In this document: piece after piece, positions 1 through 12,700 of the stretch
Layout of the letters: the number at the start of each line of letters is the position of its first letter
Position numbering within the stretch: the stretch's first letter is position 1
Assembly (NCBI RefSeq): GCF_000143535.2
Contig: NC_037318.1
Coordinates: 62,001 to 126,000, forward strand
Origin: Botrytis cinerea B05.10
Lineage: Eukaryota > Ascomycota > Leotiomycetes > Helotiales > Sclerotiniaceae
Direction of reading: 5' to 3'
Length of the DNA: 64,000 nucleotides
Made by a program: the position numbers and the translations under genes
The notes under the pieces: model-generated
The model's database searches: none
The model's input: the letters and a program-made list of their open reading frames with translations, nothing else
What the model was told of the DNA's origin: nothing

Positions 1-878
1 ACCTCCCCGCAATCTTCCCTACCAAAGTATCCAGAACATCCCCCTGTCCTTTTCTTGCAAAACTGCTGTCGTGCCTCGCTTTCCTTCGAGAATCTTTTAA
101 ATTTCTTACCAGGTACGATATTTCTGCAGCTCTAAACAAGTGATCACACCCCCATCTTCCTCTTCTGACAAGGGCATGGTGGGACGACGCATTCGTTCTT
201 AACCCTTAACATCCAACCCTCATCTCATGCTCCCGTACTTCTGAGCTCTGTCTTTTCTTACTCACCGATACCAATCACCTCCCGTGCCTCTCTAATCCTA
301 GCCCATGCTTTACGTCGCACTTTATACATTATACATTATACACCACACACTGCCACGAACCGCCACGTCTAATTCCAATTGTATACTTTCCTTTTCCTCT
401 GCTTGATACTGGAATGAAAAATCTCACCAAACGTAAGACCAGAATACGTCAACCGTCAACCGTCAACCGTCAACTTGCCAACCGATCAACCAAAACCGCC
501 TGGAAAATATCCCCGGGAGCAGCAGTTCGGTCGATGACTATCCGATCATCTCTGTAATTGGATTACATCTGCAATTGGCGAACGAATAGCGGCTGCCATT
601 CTTTTGGGAAGCTCCCATCGACCCGAGAATTCGTCGAACGTCCAACACCTAGCCAAAAACCGAAGAGGATACGACGTACATACATAAATACATCATCCAT
701 TTGACCAAGTCTGAATCGGAAATTATTTGCATACTCCCCTCCACAACCACCACACTCGTAATGTTTTGTGCATTGCGTCTCGACCAATCTTTATGATGTG
801 ACGAATCTTATTATTACTGTACAACAATAATTTCTTCTTTCGCCTTTTCTTGTCGCCTTGGAATTTCCTTCCGATACC
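1..878. other. Upstream spacer and probable leader of the Zn2Cys6 regulator gene
   Basis: No convincing gene is seen. The segment is pyrimidine-rich on the plus strand, as fungal 5' leaders often are, and probably includes the promoter and leader of the regulator that starts at 879. A 7-base unit (cgtcaac) is repeated about four times near 447-475. Short minus-strand open frames at 563-787 and 791-1096 have no recognisable protein character. Confidence 0.5.
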
Positions 879-3690
879 ATGTCCGGAAGGCCAGCGCAAG
901 TTGGAATTGAACGATTACCAGCACGACGTATGAGCAACGAACCACGAGAATCAATGAATTGTAAATCTTGTAGAAAGAGGAAGGTTGGTTCTACTCTGCA
1001 CCAGCTCCAGGCGCAATTCTTCCGAGATGCTGATAGTTTTTCCAGATAAAGTGCAACCGGTTGCGACCGACTTGCGAAGCTTGTCAAGTCTTCCAATGCC
1101 CTTGTATCTATGGTGGGGTTATAACATTCAAGAAATTCGAAATACCTAGTTCTAACTCTTTCTTCTCTTGATAGATGCCGTTCCCAAAAAGCGCGGACCT
1201 AAGACGGATGTATTGGAAGCTTTATTAAAGAGAGTCGATGGATTGGAACGAAAATTGAGGGATGAGAAAAAATCCAATTCTCCAAATAATGATGGGAGTG
1301 CTTCCGGTTCTGGTTCTGGCGGGGGTGAAGCGGAAAGTCCTCATGACGATACAAAACCAAAACGGCCTCATCTGGAGACGACCATTTCAAATATTGCAGA
1401 TGAATCCGCTGTATATTCTCCAACACCCATAAGGTACTTGATTTCTATTCTTGCTTACAATCTTCTTTTCAATTGACATATCCTCAGCGAGCCCTCTCCT
1501 TCAGTCCAGCAAGATGTCCTTTTGGATACTTACTTTGTTCGGTGCCATGGGAAATCTTACCATATACTCGACGAAACTTCTATTCGACAACGGATCCAAT
1601 CTAATCAAATCCCAACATATCTACTTTATGCAATTTACGCTGTTAGCGCAAGGTATGTCGGAATCAATTGGTTCACATATGACGAATCACTGACTTTCCT
1701 CAAGATACACTTCTCATCCAAATGGATATTTTGCTGCAGTGAGATTAAGTGAAGATTATGCTCATCGAGCCAGAGCAGAAGTAGACATCGACGAACCATC
1801 TATCGATAATTTACAAGCTCTTTTACTTCTTGGTATTTCTTACACAGCATCTGGAAGAGGGAAGAAGGCATACATGATGCTTGGTACATGCCTTCAATAA
1901 CTTTCAACCACTAAACATTTCGCTAACTGTACATAGCGAATGCCGTTGGAATGGCCGTTGCGCTAGAACTCCATCGCGAACTGGATCAGAACCTACGAAT
2001 TAGTCCTGTAGAGAGAGAATTACGAAGAAGACTATTTTGGACATGTTATTTGATAGACAGATTCACAGCATGCGGATCAAAACGACCATCATTAATTGCC
2101 GATAAATCTATTGTGTTACGGTTACCATCTTGGTCACCCAATCCAGCCGCTCTTCCCGTCGAAGGAGAGTTTTTCCAAAGCGGATCAAATCTTCATTTCG
2201 GTAGTGGAAAGAAGAGTCAAGGAAGCAGCGGAATGCTCATAGATATTGTGAGGATACTAGGAATTACCAACCGCTATCTCGCAGCTGGCGGTGTAAAAGG
2301 CAGGTTTTGCAACAATCATGTTTGTTCATCAATTGTTCACTGTACGAATACTGACTACCATGCTACAAAAACAGGCGACTCTCATTTCCCATGGCACTCA
2401 TTATCGAATCTTTCGAAAATTCGTCAAGACTTAGATATTTGGGCGGGTGGTACGCAGGATGTCTTTACATCTGTCGATACACTTTTTGGACAGCCAGACA
2501 GTACAACTCTCGTCCTTAGCAAACTTATCTATCATCTCATACATTGCTTGATATATCGACCTTTTCTTCCCATCGATCTTGCTGAGTTAGCTGGAACCGG
2601 TCAACATCAATCTTGGCAAATTGAAGCCACAAATCTTTGTTTTCTTCACGCAAACGCAATCGCCGAATTGGTAGAGCTTGGAAAACAATCTGCATCAATA
2701 GAATGGCCCGCATTTGTAGGATATTGTATTTGTACCGCTGGTACTGTTCATGTTCATGGGACACACTACAAAGGCGGTCGTGAAGGTGAAGTGTTTTCCG
2801 CTTCCGCCGATTTTCTTTCCAGAGAAATGCAACAACTTTCCGAACTTCGATATGCATGGTCTTCAGTTCAACATCAACGAGAAACTCTACAGACAATCTA
2901 TGGTTGTCATTCCGATCTAGTGAAAAGTCTTGGAAGTAACCCGATGCGCTTTAGTCCAGTCTTTCACCTGGAAGACTTTTTCGATAGGTATAGTGATTTG
3001 GGCCAATACTTTGATGGGGCTCATATTAGTTTTGCGGATGTGGTGACACCTAGCCCGGAAGCATATCAAGGTCATGACCTTTATGCGCCGACACAATCAA
3101 ATAGGAATGGTTCTATGAATGGGGGGACAGGTTCGAGTGGCTCAAATGATTCGACTACCGTTACTGCTAAACGCAAATCTTCTTCATCTGCACGAAAACG
3201 TGCTCTTACCAATAGCCTAAAAGACAGACCTCTAATGTCACCGAGTGGGAGATCGGTTGAACAATTACCACTACCACAGAACGGTTTACTCGGTCATGAT
3301 CCGGCATCTTATTCTAATCAAGGAAGTTCAATGACTACACTTCCGCAAATACCCTTTTCGCCACCTAGTCAAAATCAATCGCAATCATATACCTTTTCAC
3401 CATCGCTCTCTTTGAATCATGGGCAAGAATCGGATTTTGATCCAATGTTTGGTATGTCACATCTAGGTAGTGGTGGGAATTTTTCATTTGCAGGAATGGG
3501 CGGAACAAGTGGTGGTATGATGGGAGAAGAAGGTATGACACCAGGAGGAAGGTCAAATAATGGGAGTACGGGAACAAGTGGAGAGGAGAAAGATCCTTTC
3601 CTGAGCTTGCTAGAACAGCTTGCAGAAAATGAACAACAAAGAGGCGGACCAAGCGAATTGGACTTTTTCTTGGGTGGTGGGCAGGGTTGA
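879..3690 (+). CDS. Zn(II)2Cys6 fungal-specific transcription factor, seven exons
   Basis: Predicted 817-residue DNA-binding regulator that should act in the nucleus. Exons read as 879-983, 1046-1112, 1175-1433, 1488-1652, 1705-1883, 1937-2299 and 2375-3690. The zinc cluster, near residues 28-57, is assembled across the first intron: CKSCRKRK from exon 1 continues as [14 protein letters not shown] and CPC in exon 2, giving the six cysteines. The linker [20 protein letters not shown] follows and looks like the usual short dimerisation coiled coil. The central fungal_trans domain shows the typical [18 protein letters not shown] stretch. The last 250 residues are Ser/Gly/Asn-rich and resemble an activation region. 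The start at 879 is the first ATG upstream of the cluster. The intron at 2300-2374 keeps the frame open and seems to use a GC donor. The regulated pathway cannot be told from sequence; no neighbour gives a target. Confidence 0.85.
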
Positions 3691-6600
3691 AAATGAACTG
3701 GGTACACGATAGCTTATGCACGCCCATGGTTGTCTTTCGAGACATGAATAAAATCATCTCACGTGGTTGAAGAATTGGTACCTTCCCAAACCATACTTGC
3801 TTGGTTGAATTAACCTGGTACGAAATCATGGAGATGAATCAAGGAGGAGGAAGCTTTACACGAGCCCAGGAGAGACGACCAAGGAAAGGATTTAAGATAT
3901 TTACGAGGATGGAAAAACCAAGTTCCAGAGTGAAAGAATGTACAAGGGACTGAGAGAATTGCATTGCTAATGAGAGTACCGGAGTTTGAGTTGGATGAAT
4001 TTGCATGCGGACACGTACAGTACCACTGAGGGGCATATGAAGGTTAAATGGGTGCAGGTGCAACCAGGGGAATGAGATACGGAGTTTCTGGGTGTAGGTT
4101 ACATTACGGTGATATCTCACAATGAGAATCTTTTGTATCGAGTAAGCAAATTGGAGGCGAGGGAATTTCCATGCTCGCCACCACATCATACTCTAGATAT
4201 AAAAGCGATGTTTAATATAAAATGTATCTTCCAAGCACTTGAGTTCATCTCGAGTTGTACTTTGGACTCCCGAGAGCCTGGAATCATTACCCTTTTCCGG
4301 ACGCTTCGAAACATGCTTGTACCTTGCTTTTCCGTGGTAGATGTAACTCATCAATCACTACTTAGTTAGAACTCATGAATTTTGTAACAGATACGTGAGG
4401 GCAAGATATTCCATGCATGTCCTTGATTTGATTCATGACATGTCAGACCGTGCAAAGTTCTAACCTCCGTGCCCCCCTCGCCTGCTACCCACATCGATTC
4501 TCAATCACAAGTATATTAATCGATCCGTATGGTAAGATCGATTGACTTTCCGGAGATCATGATTCGAGCTCTTGGTAAAGAGTACGTACAGTGAATGCCC
4601 AAGAGCCTCACCAGTGGCCTCCCTCCCACCCCCAACTTTACAACTCGGAAAAACACACTGCCCCTCCATGTAGCCCGAGATTCTACTAGAATACGAACAC
4701 TCATCCCACTTCTGATACCATGCTTTCACGTTGTCCACTTAATTGCCTATACGAGTTAGATAGGTGTGTCTTTTACGCTTTTACTTTGGCTGTACAGTGG
4801 ACATGGTGGATGTGTATAGCCGTCCCCCACAAAATGGGGGCTGCAAAGTGAAATGCTGGGGATATTAGTGTGGATGTTACCTCTGGAGGAGCACGTGCTG
4901 AGAATTTAGGGTTATTTTGAAGGGAAAGGTGGGAATCGGACCGATGGAGTTCCCTCTTTGAGTAGCTTATTTGTTTCTAAGGAAGAAAACACGAGACGTG
5001 ATTTGGTAGAAGGAGGGCGGGGCTTGGATCAAGAGGGTTTTAGACTCAAGAGGAAGCGAAGAGATTTTTGATTGACAGATTTACCCCGCGTTCTGAGCGT
5101 TATCGGGGGGCAATGGGTAGAACATGGACTCGATGGAGTAGAGTGTAGAAACAAGGTACGTACCGGGTGGTTAGATCAAGCTTGGGGGAAGGTGGCGCGG
5201 GGATTGGTCAGAGAGGTGTGACCTACTTAGTACCTACATTGTCAGATCTTAGCATCTCACTCTATTTTGTACGGTTAGGAGAATTTTCTCGTTATGGGCG
5301 AAGCTTGCGAGAAAACACCTACCTGCATAGATAGATGGTACGGTGCTCGGTGCTAGGTACTAGGTACATTATACGAAAAACAAGAGTCTAGTCCTAAATG
5401 AAATGCCGGCACCGGGCGGATGTACCACGGCACGTGAGCGGATCGTAGTCTGCTGGGTTTCAAATCGCGGAGGTTATGATGAAGAGAATGCCGATAGCAT
5501 GAGTTTGAGTGGCTTAGCTAAGCCATTGAACTTGATTGGTACGGTGTTTATGCTTTGGCAATTTCTCCATACATTCAGTAAATTCACTTAAGGCCATCTC
5601 ACGCACATAATGCCTCTAGAATCTGGACGTAATACCTGCTATCGTCCAGCTGAGTCTCTGTGTCTTTTGAGTCATGTCAGTATTCGCATTGAAGGAAGGA
5701 ATGTTTCATCGGAGAGTATTGATTTTGATAGGCTCGGAAAACGAAATAGGGGTAGTGCGAGAGATCACACAGAGTGGGAAGAATTCATGGAGAGAGTAAA
5801 GTGAAGTGTGGCGAAATCAAGCTCTTCTGATTCGATGGCATTTAAAGTTTTGGTGCCATGGCTAAGCCTACCTACATAGCATTACCTCAAACAATGTGAG
5901 CAAGTATTATCGTCTCAAGTTGCGAAATTGATCAATCCATACAAAGTTTAAACGGACGAAAGAATTAACATGAGAATTATGTTAATATCTAAGATATCCA
6001 ATGTCGATTGATCAAAGCCTTGTGAGAATTGCTTAAATTGCACTTGAGCGTACCAGTAGGCATTCGCGAGATTGTGTGCTATGCGCTCGTGAGTCTCATC
6101 TCATAATTATTTATACCTGATACCTACCCTACCGTACCCTACCCAGACAAACTTCCTTGGCAGTATATTGACTCAGGAACGATGTACAGCTGGCATCTGC
6201 TTGCTTGACACCTGCTTGAAATCTCCATGTTGCCAGTTTGGGAAGAAAAAGGGACTATCATACACACAGGTGGACAGTAGGCCCTTTGCACTGTGCGCGC
6301 GAAATCGATTCTGTTTGACAATCAGAGAATTCTTTTTGATTCGAAGTCGTACATCATCTTGACACCGGCACATCGGGGATAAAAGATTGGAGGCGTGCCA
6401 AAGTCCATCAAATATCGGAGAAGGCGAATAGATGAGGTAGTGCTCGGTGGACGATGTAAGATCTTACGATGTACTGTATACCCAGTGTGTATTCAAGTAA
6501 AAGCAGCAGAGGTCGCTAAGCTCGAAATGGTCATATAATTGACCTTAACCGAGGGATTGAAGGTTGTTCATTTACGTCACTTCTCACAAATCTCATCAAC

Positions 6601-7667
6601 TTTTTTCTTCCATCGTCACTCTCTCTGAAAACCGAAAATCCCCTTCCCGTCACCCGGGCATCTTTTCGCGATTCTTTTCACGATTGACGATGAACAGTTT
6701 ACAATCATTACTACCTGGCCAGGAGGCAATAATAGACGAACTAATGACAAATAAGGTTTGGTTTATATTTAATCTTGGTTGATGCTGCTTTTTACCTGCT
6801 CACATGTAAGTTTGGCGACTTTTCATTGGAGACGATCCAATCCATAAGACTCTTGTAAGTGAGAAGAAGGCTTTAACAAAAATCTCTTCATTTCCCAAGC
6901 TTCGCCTCATAAAGTTAACGAATCGGCAATGGCGTCCGAACTACTGGAATTTGGCTATCCAAGGTCTTGTTGTGTTCTGAATGGTTGATTGGACTTCCAA
7001 ACTTATTATTTTGCCAATCTGCCAATAACTTTAAATCCCAAGAGTCTTGATGTGGGAAATACCGGGGTAAAACGACCTCCTCGAACTACGAGCAAGTGCC
7101 CACAAACGTGCGAGTGGGCGCTTGGGAACCGGGAATCGGGAAGAGAGGGTCAGTGTAGGTCACGATCATCTGCGAGTATACTTGACCTGTTGTCCAGACT
7201 GTCCGCCGCTCAGTCCACACATCGAATCAACTTCGGTATACACCTACACCGAAAACAATACAACAATACAACAAATCACCACTACTTGTCCTCCGACACA
7301 CTCACAACGATTGTAGTGTAGGACCATTTGCGCCATATACGATCTCGAAAGCTGGTTGGCACGCACGAAAAGCAATCCTATCGAGAAACGAAAATCCGAC
7401 ATTGGCGAATACGAATCAGCGAGCTGAATTGAAGGCAGAGATTGGATCGCAGGAGGGGGGGGGATATATCACAAATCGTGTTTGCTCGCCTCATTGGGAA
7501 TACAATTGCGCGCAGCATTCACCGATCGGAAAAGTTGTACTTCAATATTATTTTGGCACATCGGAGGATGGAAATACGGAAATTGTTACTTTCGACTTAG
7601 GAGTGGAAAATGACTTAGAAATCGAACTCGAGACGAACAAATTTGAGACGAAATATATACATATACA
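3691..7667. other. 4 kb gene-poor spacer
   Basis: No gene is supported. Short open frames (for example 3839-4189 minus, 4109-4369 plus, 5403-5591 plus) show no domain or coding character. Small direct duplications such as gtgctcggtgctaggtac lie near 5342-5366. The pyrimidine-rich stretch 6590-6690 followed by an ATG at 6690 looks like a promoter and leader but leads to only a 22-codon frame before a possible donor. The last several hundred bases before 7668 are presumably promoter and leader of the receptor-transporter gene. Confidence 0.45.
6690..6755 (+). pseudogene. Possible 5' remnant of a lost gene
   Basis: An ATG after a CT-rich, leader-like stretch opens a 22-codon frame (beginning MNSLQSLLPGQEAII) that runs straight into a GT dinucleotide at 6756 resembling a weak donor (gtttgg). 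No downstream exon could be joined convincingly. It may be the first exon of a truncated gene or simple chance. I do not recognise the peptide. Confidence 0.15.
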
Positions 7668-10530
7668 ATGTCAACATCAACAGACCATGTACCATCGCGC
7701 AGTGAGCTGGTCTTTTGGGTCACTACCATCACCTTTATTATTACGAGCATATTTGTTGTCGCGAGACTGGTTTCTAGATTCGGAATTTTAAGAAAGAGAA
7801 CTCCGGATGACTGGTTTATCATATTCTCTTGGGTGAGATACCATTTCTTCCGAGGGAACAACTCGTTGAATGAATGGGTTTGCTAACACACATGGTTCCC
7901 CATGACAGATCTTTGCATTTGGGCTAACTTTCTCGATTGATCTTGCAACAACTAAAGGCCTGGGAAAGCTCGATGGCGAGATCAAGGAAGAATGGGGCCC
8001 TCCCCTCAAGAAAGCGGAATATGCATTTACAGTACTTTATGTGAGTTATGATTGTTGGATCATGGACCAAGTGCGCAATTTCTGACTTCTATTATAGAAC
8101 CCGTGTTTGATGGCGACAAAGACCTCAATTCTCATTTTTTACTTGCGTTTAAGCCGAAATACTCAAAAGCTCCTTAGGTGGGCTTCATATATCACCCTAC
8201 TCATTACTGTTTTAGACGGTGTCGTCCTTACTTTTGTCAACGCATTTCAGTGTAGCCCTGTCTCTGGTGCGTGGAGGACAGATACGGATGCGAAATGTCT
8301 ATCGATCATCACCATCTATCTAGCATCAGCTCCTGTGAATATCATTACAGATTTAGCCATACTGGTTTTACCGATTCCTGTTCTCACTGGAATGAACCTT
8401 CCCCAAAGGCAAAAGGCGATCTTGGTTTTCACTTTCTCCTTGGGAATTTTCGTTACAATTGTCGATGTTGTCAGAATCTACTATCTACAGCAAGCCTCGA
8501 ATGACTTTCAAACATCCGTTCTAGCTCACTCGGAACTTGGCGCAGGAGATGATTTTGCCTACAATGCCTCGCTTGCATTTATGTGGTCGGCTGTTGAGGT
8601 TAATGTCGGGATCGTATGTGCTTGTATTCCTACCTTGAAGCCACTTATGAAAGTAATACTACCAGCGATGATTGCGGACCGAGTATCCGGAAGAACAGGT
8701 TCGCACAGCCGCACGGCAGATGACCTTGAGTCTGCGAGTCCACCCATTGGTAGCCAAGGCCAATCGACCCCTGTCAATAATGGTTTACCACCGAGAAACA
8801 CTGCATTGTCAGAGAGTCCTCTATCACCGTTGTCAGATACTCATCCTGGAGGCTACAGAGAAGACATGGAGCAGCAAGAACTCAATATGACGGAATTCTT
8901 GACGGCTCCTTCAGCTATTGCCTTGGAAACCTTGAGACGAAATTCTACAGCGCGTACAGCAAATACCACTTACTTTGGATTTGTCAATATGAGGGTACCA
9001 AAGTCAATGATGAAGACTCGTGGAAGAGAAGCTTTTAAATATTGCATCATGGTCACCATTTTATTTTTCCTTTGGGGTTTCTCGTACGGATTACTCAATA
9101 GGTTAAATCGCGAAATAGCAGCACTAGCCAACTACTCGGATAGCCAAACCATAGGATTATCTGCCGCATATTTTGGAGGTTATGTCCTTGGAGCCCTAAC
9201 AGTAGGACAATGGGTCCTGAGACATAGTGGTTTCAAAGCTACATTCATTACGGGACTTTGTATCTACGGGACTGGTACATTAATGTTTTGGCCCTCAGCA
9301 GTTCTAACGTCATACACTGGATTCATACTGTCCAGTATCGTTGTTGGATTTGGTTTATCGATTCTAGAGACCGCTGCAAATCCATTTCTGGCTCTGTGTG
9401 GACCAATGCAATATGCTGAATTTAGATTGATGCTTGCGCAAAGTATACAAGCCGTCGCATCACTTGTGAGTCAAACTTTGGCAGAGAAAGTTTTTTTCAA
9501 CGGAGTACAAATTGAGGGGACAAAACACTTGACTCTAATTGATATTCAATGGGCCTACCTCGCGATTGCCCTCTTTACCGTATTCCTCGCTTTGTTCTTC
9601 TATTACATGCCTCTACCCGAAGCTAGTGATGCCGATCTTCAAGCACAAGCGGAACTTTTCGAAATATATCCATCAAGAAAGTTACCCTGGACAGGCACGT
9701 CGATCATTTATACGACTCTCGTCTTCGGTGTTATTGCTCAACTTTGTTATGTTGCAGCACAGGAGTGTGTTTCAGAATTCTTTAAGCCATTATTAATTTC
9801 ATTTGTTCCTAGAACGGGTAGTTTCAAATCGTTCTTCACACTCAATGACGATGAAGATTACTTGCTTTTAGGACATGGACTTTTTGCCGTCGGTCGATTC
9901 GTTTTTGCACCTCTTTGTTTGGTTGTCCCACCACGAATGCTATTGCTTATTGCTTTAGTCTGTCTTACTATATTTTCCTCTTTTATCTTCGCCATCAACG
10001 ATATATCACAATCTTTCCTAGCTGCATCCTCTCTTTTAGTATTTTTCTTCGAAGGTCCGATATTCCCACTGGTGTTCTCTTTGACCATACGTGGTATGGG
10101 GAAAAATACAAAGTGGGCATCAGCGTTGATAGTAGCCTCAGCAACTGGAGGAAGCGTATTTGTTTTTGTTCTTTTTGGTGTGCGAACAATCCACACGATA
10201 CAATATTCATTTGTGATTCCTTTTGTATTATTTTTGATAGCGCTCTTATATCCGGTATATTTAAATTTTGGTGGGGAAGGTGTGAGGCATCAAGTTGACC
10301 CAAAACCTGTCGTTATGGGTGGAGTTTGGTCGGGCAGTGAAGAGAATAGAGAAACTGGACAGGAGTTGAGAGGCAACGAAGATGGTAGACCAGATACGCC
10401 TCTTCGGAGGTTGAGTCGCAGAGTGTCTGTTCTAGTGCAGAAAATGAGTCTCGGCGGGAGAAAGTGTAGCACGGAATTGCCCATGGTAGAGCATAGGGAA
10501 ACGAGAGGGAGGAAGAACAGTAGTGAATAA
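7668..10530 (+). CDS. Fusion of a PTH11/rhodopsin-like 7TM receptor domain with a FucP-type MFS sugar transporter
   Basis: Predicted 909-residue membrane protein from exons 7668-7832, 7909-8040 and 8098-10530; both introns are phase 0 with clear gtgag donors. Residues about 10-283 form a fungal rhodopsin/PTH11-type domain: several hydrophobic segments, RKRTPDDW after the first helix, and the SAPVNIITDLAILVLPIPVL helix typical of this family. A Ser/Pro-rich hydrophilic linker (about 284-410) leads into an MFS domain (about 413-823) of the fucose/glucose permease (FHS) type, recognised by ILFFLWGFSYGLLNRLN, AAYFGGYVLGA and ETAANPFLALCGP. An 85-residue cytoplasmic tail follows. The open frame crosses linker and transporter without stop or intron, so the fusion is not an artefact of exon joining. 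Known PTH11 proteins are cell-surface receptors and FHS carriers are sugar/H+ symporters; that one polypeptide both senses and carries is inference. No ligand can be named. Confidence 0.85.
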
Positions 10531-11649
10531 TTGGCTTGGGAAGTACATGGCGTATTTGGGCTTGGTTTTGATTTGAAATTTGAAATTTAGCGGGCGTTCA
10601 GGGTATCCGAGAGGATTAAATCTTAGGTATCCAGGTTTCTGGGCACGGGAGTCAGTGAATGGAAAATTAGGGCACGGAAGGATCAAAATACCCTCGATTA
10701 TAATCGGGAAAACATAGACTAGGGAACTTACAATGCATACATTGCAGGAGGCATTTCGAGTCAAGAGATATTTCTTCTTATTTGGATTTGGGGTCATTTT
10801 CCATCATCCCAGGAGTTGCGGATTTATTCATGTATCAATAGCCACATGTATTATTATTAATGAAAGACGAGTATCATCCATCTACTGATTGATCTACTAC
10901 ATGTTGTCAATATGCCAATCGGTTCTTCTGTACTTCACTCCACTCCGCCCGCAATCATGAAATTCAAACCCAAAAATCATGACAGATTACCTGTAGGTGT
11001 ACTCGAAATCCCTCCAGCCCTCCCTAAATCAAGAAAAGACGATTAATCAATCCCATTCTTTCATTAACATAATCCCTCATCCCAATCACCTACCCTACCT
11101 ACCCTACCTACCCTACCCTACCCTACCCTGCCTCACTTCCTTCCTTCCTTCCTTCCCCTCTCCCCTAAAATCGATCAGACTCGATCGGCAAACCACAAAC
11201 AAACAAACACAAGACATACATACATACATACATACATAAATACATACACGTGTATGAAATAACTCCATCCAGCAAGATGAGTCCATCCATCCACCCAGCT
11301 GTATACAAAACAAATCCTCGAAATTGACATGAGTAATCCATCCTCTTTCCATTTCTTTCCTTGCTCGGTTGGGGGTGACCGGTTCGCTCCTTTTCTCGCA
11401 ATGTGGATGGATGGAGGCTTTTTTTTTTTTTTTTTTAACTTCCCATCTTCTCTATTCTATTCCCGTTTATTTTGTCCTTTCCATTTCATCTCTTTCATTC
11501 TATTTCCTTTACCCTATCTTCTCTATTCTATTCTATTCCTTTCGTTCTACCCCCTCACAGACAGAGCTTCAAACACACAAAACAACAACTTCCCACCCCA
11601 TCTTCCTCGCTGTGCCCTCAGCCATTTCAGACACTCGCTAATCATCAGG
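10531..11649. other. Low-complexity spacer upstream of the MITE
   Basis: No gene. It holds repeated tacccta/ccttcc tracts at 11085-11155, a (catа-type) tetranucleotide acat run near 11214-11248, a T run near 11420-11438 and pyrimidine-rich DNA at 11440-11560. Plus-strand open frames at 11329-11742 arise from this composition only. Confidence 0.5.
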
Positions 11650-11651
11650 TA

Positions 11652-12094
11652 CAATGTAGTTTATCAATGCGTGCACCATATCAATACATGCACCATTTCA
11701 AAATACATCAAAATTAGATCTTTTTTAATATTTTTATTTTAATAACTAATCATTATTTTAGAAAAAAAAAAAAGAATTTTAAATAATTATATAAAAATGA
11801 ATTCTTAGAAATCTAGTTTTTATATAAATATTCCTATTAAATCTCAGAAAAAATGAAAATTGTTACGATTTTCATTACAAAATAGTTATTTCTATAATAA
11901 TTACTTTATAAATGAAGTTTTTCTTGAAATTAACTAGATTTTTATGATTTATATATAATTAAATATTTTATATTAAATTTTCAGAAATTTTAATCCATAA
12001 ATAAAGAAAGTGTATAATTACATACAAACGAATTTTGTATATAAAATGAGTGGTGCACGTATTGATATAATACACGCACTGATAAACTACGTTA
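11652..12094. mobile_element. MITE-like element with 44-bp terminal inverted repeats and TA target duplication
   Basis: Positions 11652-11695 match the reverse complement of 12051-12094 at 37 of 44 bases, starting yAAyGTAGTTTATCA. All seven mismatches are transitions (C/T or A/G). A TA dinucleotide lies directly outside each end (11650-11651 and 12095-12096), as left by Tc1/mariner-type transposition. The 355-base interior is extremely AT-rich and has no open frame of note. Size, ends and lack of coding content fit a non-autonomous MITE mobilised by a Tc1/mariner transposase elsewhere. The transition bias and AT-richness also fit repeat-induced point mutation. Confidence 0.8.
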
Positions 12095-12096
12095 TA

Positions 12097-12700
12097 GATA
12101 CTGGCAAAATGAAGTGATTTTACACTAATTTCAAAGGCTGAGGGTCTTCCTGGGTATCCAAAAACCTAAACGACTCTTAGATTGATCTTCCCCCTAATAT
12201 TCTAATGAGTGATTACACTTTGATAAATAAATCATCTCTCACCTCCTACACTATATTCACAACATCTAAAACATCAATCAATCAAAATGATATATTTTTA
12301 AAAATCCCATTTGTTCATTCCATCTTATTCCATCCTTTCATTCTCATCATCAATCCTTCACCACCACCTATTCATCCTCTCTGTGTATATCTCTTAGTAA
12401 AGCAGTGTATGGGGTATATGCACGCAAAAACAATGCAATACAAGAATTCATAGCCAGTACTGCAACCACCAACTCAACATCTCATGTCATATCCATCCTT
12501 CCCATCAATCACGCCAACCCAGCAGAAGTTGCACGCTTAAACACCTTATCCCATATCCTTCCATATCCACGTAAAGAAAGAAAATAAACATTAATTTCCC
12601 AACTCCGTTTCATAATTTTTCCCCTCCCCATTCTTATTCCCTTGCCCTCGCTCCTCTCCCATACCCATCTCTCAATTCTACTCTTCCTTCTCCTTCCAAA
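12097..12700. other. Spacer, probable 3' region of the GH76 gene
   Basis: No gene. The strand is C/T/A-rich; on the minus strand it would be the 3' untranslated region of the GH76 gene that ends at 12701. Confidence 0.45.

Noticed and set aside
11367..11395. gggggtgaccggttcgctcc, resembling part of a 5S rRNA
   Set aside because: Only a few bases match and neither the flanking 5S sequence nor a stem could be found.
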